A DNA stretch of 28,112 nucleotides. It comes from Circinella minor. Lineage: Eukaryota > Mucoromycota > Mucoromycetes > Mucorales > Lichtheimiaceae. Shown here one piece after another: positions 23,712 through 28,112 of this stretch. Numbering within the stretch: position 1 is the first letter of the stretch; each line of letters begins with the position of its first letter. The notes beneath the pieces were generated by a model. The model ran no database searches, was not told where the DNA came from, and was given only the letters and a program-made list of their open reading frames with translations. The DNA lies in the NCBI GenBank assembly GCA_016758965.1, contig JAEPRB010000385.1, positions 1-28,112 of the forward strand. Reading direction: 5' to 3'. The position numbers and the translations under genes are program-made.

Positions 23712-24847
23712 GGGAAAAGAAAGGAGCAATTATTTCAAATAGGCAGCCCTTACTGTAAAGCATATTTTTTTTTTTACATTTGATTTGGATCATGTGGATC
23801 CACGAAAAAAAAAAAGAACCCAGCGGATCCTTTTGTAACGCATGATCACTAAGGATGTCGGTTCGTCCGGAAAATGTAAAAAAAAAAAAAATATTCTCTT
23901 CCACCCATCTTTCCATTTGTAATAAATATAAAATCATTATTTATTCAAGCTATGCTACAAATATTTGTAAATACTATAACGTATTATTATTTTTAATAAT
24001 ACTGTAAATAAAAATCAAATACGTTCCCCGTTTTTGTTTTGTCTTTTTAATTATTGAAAGAAATAAGGGGGGGGGGAGTCTAATTCTAATAAAAAAAAAT
24101 CACAAACCAAAAATTATTTTTGTACAGATGGGATACAAAATGATCCAAGTCAACCCATCATTTATCACAAAAAAAATTGACCCACCCATTTTTTTTTCCA
24201 TCATGCATGTTCCTCCTCTCAAATGATTATTTGATCATTTATTTTTTTATGCATTTTACATTGCTTCATCAACACGCATTCATTTGATTGTTTTTTTTTA
24301 AAAAAAAAATAATTTTACAGGGTATTGTAATGAGGAATCATCTCTTGCTTCTATACTTGTTTCTGTTTATTCATTCACAATTTTTCTTTACCTTGTCATT
24401 ATCACAATTACATATGAAGTGCACTATAGAGACTTTTCTAATTGTGGCTATTCCGAAAAAAACTATGTTCAATGTTGTACATAATACTCTTTTAGAAATG
24501 GGGTCGGCTAGTGTCCCGGTAAAATAATAACGAGGTCAAAAATGAAACCATGATCACCACATTTTTACCTGTCATTATATGCTTGTTAAAAAGATACGTA
24601 TTGAACACAATCTTTATACGTTGAAATGTAAATATAGTTAATAAAATAAAACAGAGAAATGAGTTTTTTTTCCTTGACAGATATTACGTAGTATAATAAA
24701 AACCCAACTTTATTTTATTGTCGAAAGAAAGAAATATGAATTCAAAATTAACGATGACCACAAAAAGTTATCATAATATAATTAATTGTTCATGAGATCT
24801 GTTAAATAAGCGGCACAAACATTTTTTTTTGGTTTGAAAATGAAAAC
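23712..24847. other. Long spacer, probable promoter of the 744-aa gene, otherwise empty
   Basis: More than 1 kb without a supported gene. It holds A- and T-runs, a G9 run (about 24067-24076), a T9A10 palindrome at 24291-24309 and a small ORF at 24330-24527 described separately. The stretch 24528-24847 shows nothing I can name. The left part should contain the promoter of the minus-strand gene starting at 23711. Confidence 0.5.
24330..24527 (+). CDS. Doubtful small ORF with signal-peptide-like N-terminus
   Basis: A 65-aa frame beginning MRNHLLLLYLFLFIHSQFFF, hydrophobic enough for a signal peptide or anchor. Its second half (CTIETFLIVAIPKKTMFNVV and on) has no family I know. A TTTTACAG acceptor-like site lies just before it, and GTAAAA follows codon SVP near its end, so it could be an exon. 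It could equally be chance coding in T-rich DNA. Confidence 0.2.
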   Translation: MRNHLLLLYLFLFIHSQFFFTLSLSQLHMKCTIETFLIVAIPKKTMFNVVHNTLLEMGSASVPVK

Positions 24848-25047
24848 TTATTCTTTATGGCTACATCTGTCGTCAGCAAAGGTCATGTGGAACTGTCTGT
24901 GGTCGTCGTGGCACTTACCCTTTCTGCTTTCATTTATTACACAAACAAACTCATGACTTTGGCAAGCTTCTCTCTTTTTGGCTTCTTTTCTTAATTTATT
25001 ATATACAGAGTCATAACCATAAAGACTTGGCACACCCAGATTAATTA
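24848..25047 (-). CDS. Candidate last exon, Leu/Cys/His-containing C-terminus
   Basis: Open to a TAA at 24848-24850 and preceded by a good acceptor (TATCAG, AG at 25049-25048). The translation includes VINLGVPSLYGYDSVYNKLR, then a Lys/Glu-rich helix and four cysteines (EACQSHEFVC, KGKC, DDRC). The INLGVPSLYGYD part looks like the end of a leucine-rich-repeat domain. It may therefore be the last exon of the LRR-like remnant to its right. An internal GTAAGT at about 24919 could also act as a donor. There is no in-frame ATG nearby, so this is not a gene by itself. Confidence 0.35.
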
Positions 25048-25255
25048 CTGATAATGATACACGTGAAATAATAAAAATAATAATATCATTATCGTATAGA
25101 TGCTTACCATTGCTCAGTTTTTTTTAGTTACTATAGTTCAATTCTATAATATTACAGACGAGTACTAAACGTACTAGAAACTCTTAATTTTGCGCAATGT
25201 AAAAGCAGCAATTACAACATGTACGATAGTTCCATCTCTTTAATTCTAAATAGTA

Positions 25256-26196
25256 CTATTCTTGGTACGTAACATTAATTCTCAGTCCAGTCAATTGCTA
25301 CTGATGGCTTGTAAGCCCTCTCAAACCACGATAAATACTAAAATGCGTACTTGTATCCTATATATAATGTTGTAGCAAGAATATTACTATTTAGTTTCAA
25401 TTTAAGAGAAAATCGATCGATATCCAACATAAAGTAACAACAGACAGTCATTTTAAATTATTTAATCAATATACGTACAGTACGTATATGAAATATCTCC
25501 TTGTTAATTATGCTATTCCCTTTTTTGACATTGTCAGCAACAACAACGTGTTCAATGTATTATTGTTCAATACGTGGCAATAAAGTTTAAACAAATACGT
25601 CAGATCTGAATACTTACGAATCAAATATCAATGCATATCTTCGTACGTAGAGTAGACGTAACTCATCAAACAATTTTTTTTTTGGAAATACAGTACTGTA
25701 CATATTTCTATAATTCTTGAAATAGATCGGGACATTCACAAGCTTGAATGTCTCCTATTCTAAATACTATTTCACGGTTAAGAATAATAGTTCTAGTTCT
25801 TCGTCATGCATCAGGCGAATTATATATTCAAAAACACCGTCCTTTACTGGAAACCAAACAAATTCAAACGACTTAACGTTGGTATATAAGTGAAAATGAT
25901 ACTTAAGTTTTCGGGTGGTAAATAGTAGATAAATTCTTCGTAAGTGGTATTTCTTAAATCCATAATATGCTTAAATAAAGACACATTCTCAACAACGCAC
26001 CAATAAAACATTAATGCAGCTTAAAAAGGAGAAACGTATTGCATCTACTATTTTTTGTATGATGTAATGGTCCATTAAAAAAAGCGCCATAACATGTACA
26101 TAGTGTGCATAGTATATTGCCACTTACTAAAACACGGTTTTTCTTGATATTCCCAATGATATTAGAAAGTACAAAAAAGTCAGTCATAACGTATAC
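25256..26196 (-). pseudogene. Scattered exons of a leucine-rich-repeat-like gene, probably decayed
   Basis: Three pieces splice in phase: 26196-26128 (VYVMTDFFVLSNIIGNIKK...), 25969-25848 (HIMDLRNTTYEEFIYYLPPE, then LSIIFTYIPTLSRLNLFGF) and 25759-25708 (IGDIQACECPDLFQEL, then TAG). The joins read NRVL-HIMDL and LFGFQ-IGDIQ, which fit LRR spacing (L..L.L..). Further left, 25357-25256 reads IYRGLRGLTSHQ, a TAG stop at 25298-25300, then QLTGLRIN: a recognisable repeat interrupted by a stop. No start codon with a plausible first exon is left between 26196 and the neighbouring gene end at 26383. An F-box/LRR-type origin is possible. The family call rests on spacing of leucines only. Confidence 0.35.
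25469..25489. repeat. Perfect 10-bp inverted repeat around one base
   Basis: Arms ATATACGTAC (25469-25478) and GTACGTATAT (25480-25489) are exact reverse complements around a central A. A 12-bp palindrome TACAGTACTGTA lies at 25689-25700. Both sit in the decayed right-hand region outside the recognisable exons. They could be protein-binding sites or chance. Confidence 0.6.
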
Positions 26197-26382
26197 CTAT
26201 AAATTTATAATGCAGCAGTAACAACAGCAACATCATTTCAATATCATTCGTATGATGATTAAAAACCTTACTACAGCACGTATCTGTATTAACGATAAAG
26301 TTTTTTTTTATTATACAACTATACAGAAAAAGATTCAGTATATAAAAATGAATCGACTCATTTGACTAGAATAATAATATTA

Positions 26383-27991
26383 TTATCGACAAAGTCGTAA
26401 AAAGAACGTATTTTTATTATATACACTATGAGGTAGAAGGTATTTATCATAGAAATCCACGATAAATTCTTCTGGTTTAAAGCCAAACTTTTGGTTGCAT
26501 TATTGTTGGCTGATACGTGGAGAGTAATATATTTACTAATAGCTGTCTATATACCGAAAAAATAAAACAATCAATGATTAATTCAAGTCCAATAAGTATA
26601 ATAGCTAATTTCCTCTTCATCTTTTTTTTTCTTTTTACCTGAAATAAATGGTATACCATAAACCTGTATAGATATTAAGCATTTTTTTGAATTAATAACC
26701 AATATATATAGTGTGGATAACTTTTCCCAATAATCCTATAAAACACTTACTGTCGAATACCAGCACCATTCCAACCAGGTGATACTGCGAAATATGTAAT
26801 ATAATCTTCTGGTGTCATGAACGCACATCCAATTACTACTTGTTTATACAAAGCAACAATACTAAATTCTAGAAACAGTAACGATTCAAAAACATCAACA
26901 CCTTCCCAAAAACTTCGCCTTAACATTGTGTTCACTTGATTTAAATGCTGTGGTTGAAAATATGTATAATCAATACTCGCTGTGCATTCACATTTTGGAG
27001 GAGGACGTAAAGGTTTTCCTGCACATGCTTGTATCTCATGTAAAATCTGCATCATTGGAGGCCTACTTTGATAATCCCTCAAATATATGGCCTTAACCTG
27101 CGACCATGCCAAGAGGATAGCCATGGACGGTCTCTTGTCACAGCACTTTCTTGACGAAGGGTTCATAGACTTGGCGAACAAAAGAGCAATTGTATGGGAT
27201 ATGTGTAATCTTTTCAAACTCTTTTGATAATGTGTCTTCGCTTTCTTTCTTCTTGTCTGCTGATGATAATGATGTTGTGGTGGAAGTCTTGGATGGCATA
27301 TTTTTTGATAACGGGACATATTCAGATCGAGATCGTAATTGCCGTGTAACATATCATCCAAATCAAATACTTTGAGACCCAAATTTCGCTTTGACTATAT
27401 GTTTTACATCATCGTCATTAAAAATTGATATATTATATCCTTATCATAATCCGTCATGCTCTTTTTATTTTTTATTTTTTCAATTTTTATCTATTCAAGC
27501 CCAAACTTACCCTGCATATTGCTAGTTTCCTTTGATGCTGTATTGCTGTAGATGGTAACTACTTGGAAGAGTTTTCAAACTCGAAGTAATTACCATTCTT
27601 CTTGTTAAGTTAATACTGTATTTTGAGTAACCTTTGGTGCGGGTACCTCTTTGGGTTTCTCTTGAGGCTTTTCCTATCAAATTAATAAACCCACTCTCCA
27701 CATATGAGTAATCAAAAAAAATTGATGTTAAATTACTACTAGCCGTTTTACCTTTTCTTCGGGCGGTGATAGTGATTGTTTAGTTTCTGTAGCTATTGAA
27801 ATATCTTGATCAACTTTTTCTTGTAATTTAAATACAGTTTCATTTAAGGGTTCGTGTATAGATGAAATGTGTGTTAGGATTTCTTTTGTGATATTCGTTT
27901 CATTTTCCTTTCGTTCTGGTTCTGGTTCTGGAGCTGGGTTAGATATGATCAAACACTTATCAGCCCAACCATGACACGGGTAGACTGGCAT
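26383..27991 (-). pseudogene. KAT14/ATAC2-like histone acetyltransferase, GNAT domain broken; runs off window
   Basis: Pieces on the minus strand: about 27991-27752 (PCHGWADKCLIISNPAP, acidic linker), 27673-27647 (tentative), 27558-27511 (QHQRKLAICR), 27394-26751, a 25-nt exon 26663-26639, and 26546-26383. Family signals: KRNLGLKVFDLDD; MAILLAWSQVKAIYLRDYQS; IDYTYFQPQHLNQVN; RRSFWEGVD; SIVALYKQVVIGCAFMTPED; YITYFAVSPGW; QFMVYHLFQ; and ITLHVSANN. All are in the order of KAT14 (CSRP2BP), an ATAC-complex acetyltransferase. In the last exon the frame reading ITLHVSANNNA is lost. The expected continuation QKFGFKPEEFIVDFYDKYLL, ending FFLRLCR-stop at 26383-26385, lies in another frame, with about 10 nt missing between. 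The acetyl-CoA loop, normally R-x-x-G-x-A, reads N-G-A-G-I-R. The 5' part lies beyond the window and may carry another frame break near 27985-28010. Confidence 0.7.
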
Positions 27992-28112
27992 CCAATAATG
28001 TTACTCCGTTTAATCGACTGTTCAATGTCGCTGGACAAGTTATTCATACATATAATTAAAATAATAGGATCAATCTTGTACCGTTGATAAGCTTGTAAAC
28101 TGTATTGAATGA
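27992..28112 (-). other. Window edge, probable continuation of the KAT14-like gene
   Basis: In the frame of the first recognised KAT14 piece there is a TAA just upstream of the ATG at 27991. The reading IEQSIKRSNIIGCQST lies in a different frame directly before it and resembles the GCLS segment that precedes the GW segment in KAT14. This would mean a second frame break, but the match is short. Confidence 0.25.

Noticed and set aside
24848..25113. Small secreted cysteine-rich effector with signal peptide MVSIYTIMILLFLLF at 25113
   Set aside because: That start is out of frame with the cysteine-bearing part and runs into a TAA; no splice joins them in phase.
25741..25971. Alternative frame (YGFKKYHLRRIYLLF and on) across the LRR-like exon, open to about 25772
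   Set aside because: The other frame gives a more protein-like sequence, phase-compatible splice sites at both ends, and leucine spacing; this one depends on an open but biased frame.
24500..26400. Transposon or tRNA in the gene-poor right part
   Set aside because: No transposase, reverse transcriptase or integrase motif, no terminal repeats and no cloverleaf-like sequence were seen by eye.

Overview
The window is AT-rich nuclear DNA of a filamentous fungus. Every recognisable gene but one is cut by many short introns (mostly about 75-130 nt) with GT..AG borders. Genes are densely packed, and homopolymers and microsatellites fill introns and spacers. The gene set (TPP2, a CCDC6/DUF2046 coiled-coil protein, an SMPD4-like protein, URB1/Npa1, KAT14, and a choice-of-anchor-A surface protein) points to an early-diverging fungus. 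Mucoromycota, perhaps Mucorales, is my inference; the sequence contains no taxonomic marker such as rRNA. I spliced all genes by eye and checked reading phase across every junction. For the five multi-exon intact genes the phases close exactly.

Layout. 1-696: non-coding stretch with phased A-tracts. 697-2992 (+): secreted protein with a choice-of-anchor-A-like domain, a Thr-rich stalk and an acidic Trp-repeat tail (5 exons, 529 aa). 3259-8170 (-): tripeptidyl-peptidase II (11 exons, 1312 aa). 8490-10816 (-): CCDC6-family coiled-coil protein (11 exons, 484 aa). 11060-14048 (-): SMPD4-like tail-anchored protein (6 exons, 822 aa). A 275-bp divergent spacer follows. 14324-21321 (+): URB1/Npa1 ribosome biogenesis factor (17 exons, 1781 aa). 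21477-23711 (-): intronless 744-aa low-complexity coiled-coil protein of unknown role. 23712-24847: mostly empty. 24848-26196 (-): scattered coding remnants resembling leucine-rich-repeat protein exons. 26383-27991 and probably beyond (-): a KAT14 (ATAC2) histone-acetyltransferase-like gene with a broken GNAT domain.

The left 23.7 kb holds intact, mostly housekeeping genes (cytosolic peptide breakdown, nuclear-envelope/ER lipid or membrane function, 60S ribosome assembly). They do not form one pathway. The right 3.3 kb differs: recognisable exons survive, but frames are broken, stops interrupt the repeats, and the acetyl-CoA-binding loop is altered. That intact/decayed boundary, the surface protein's unusual tail, and recurrent T(n)A(n) palindromes are the parts most worth a second look. 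I saw no mobile-element ORF, rRNA, tRNA or CRISPR array.
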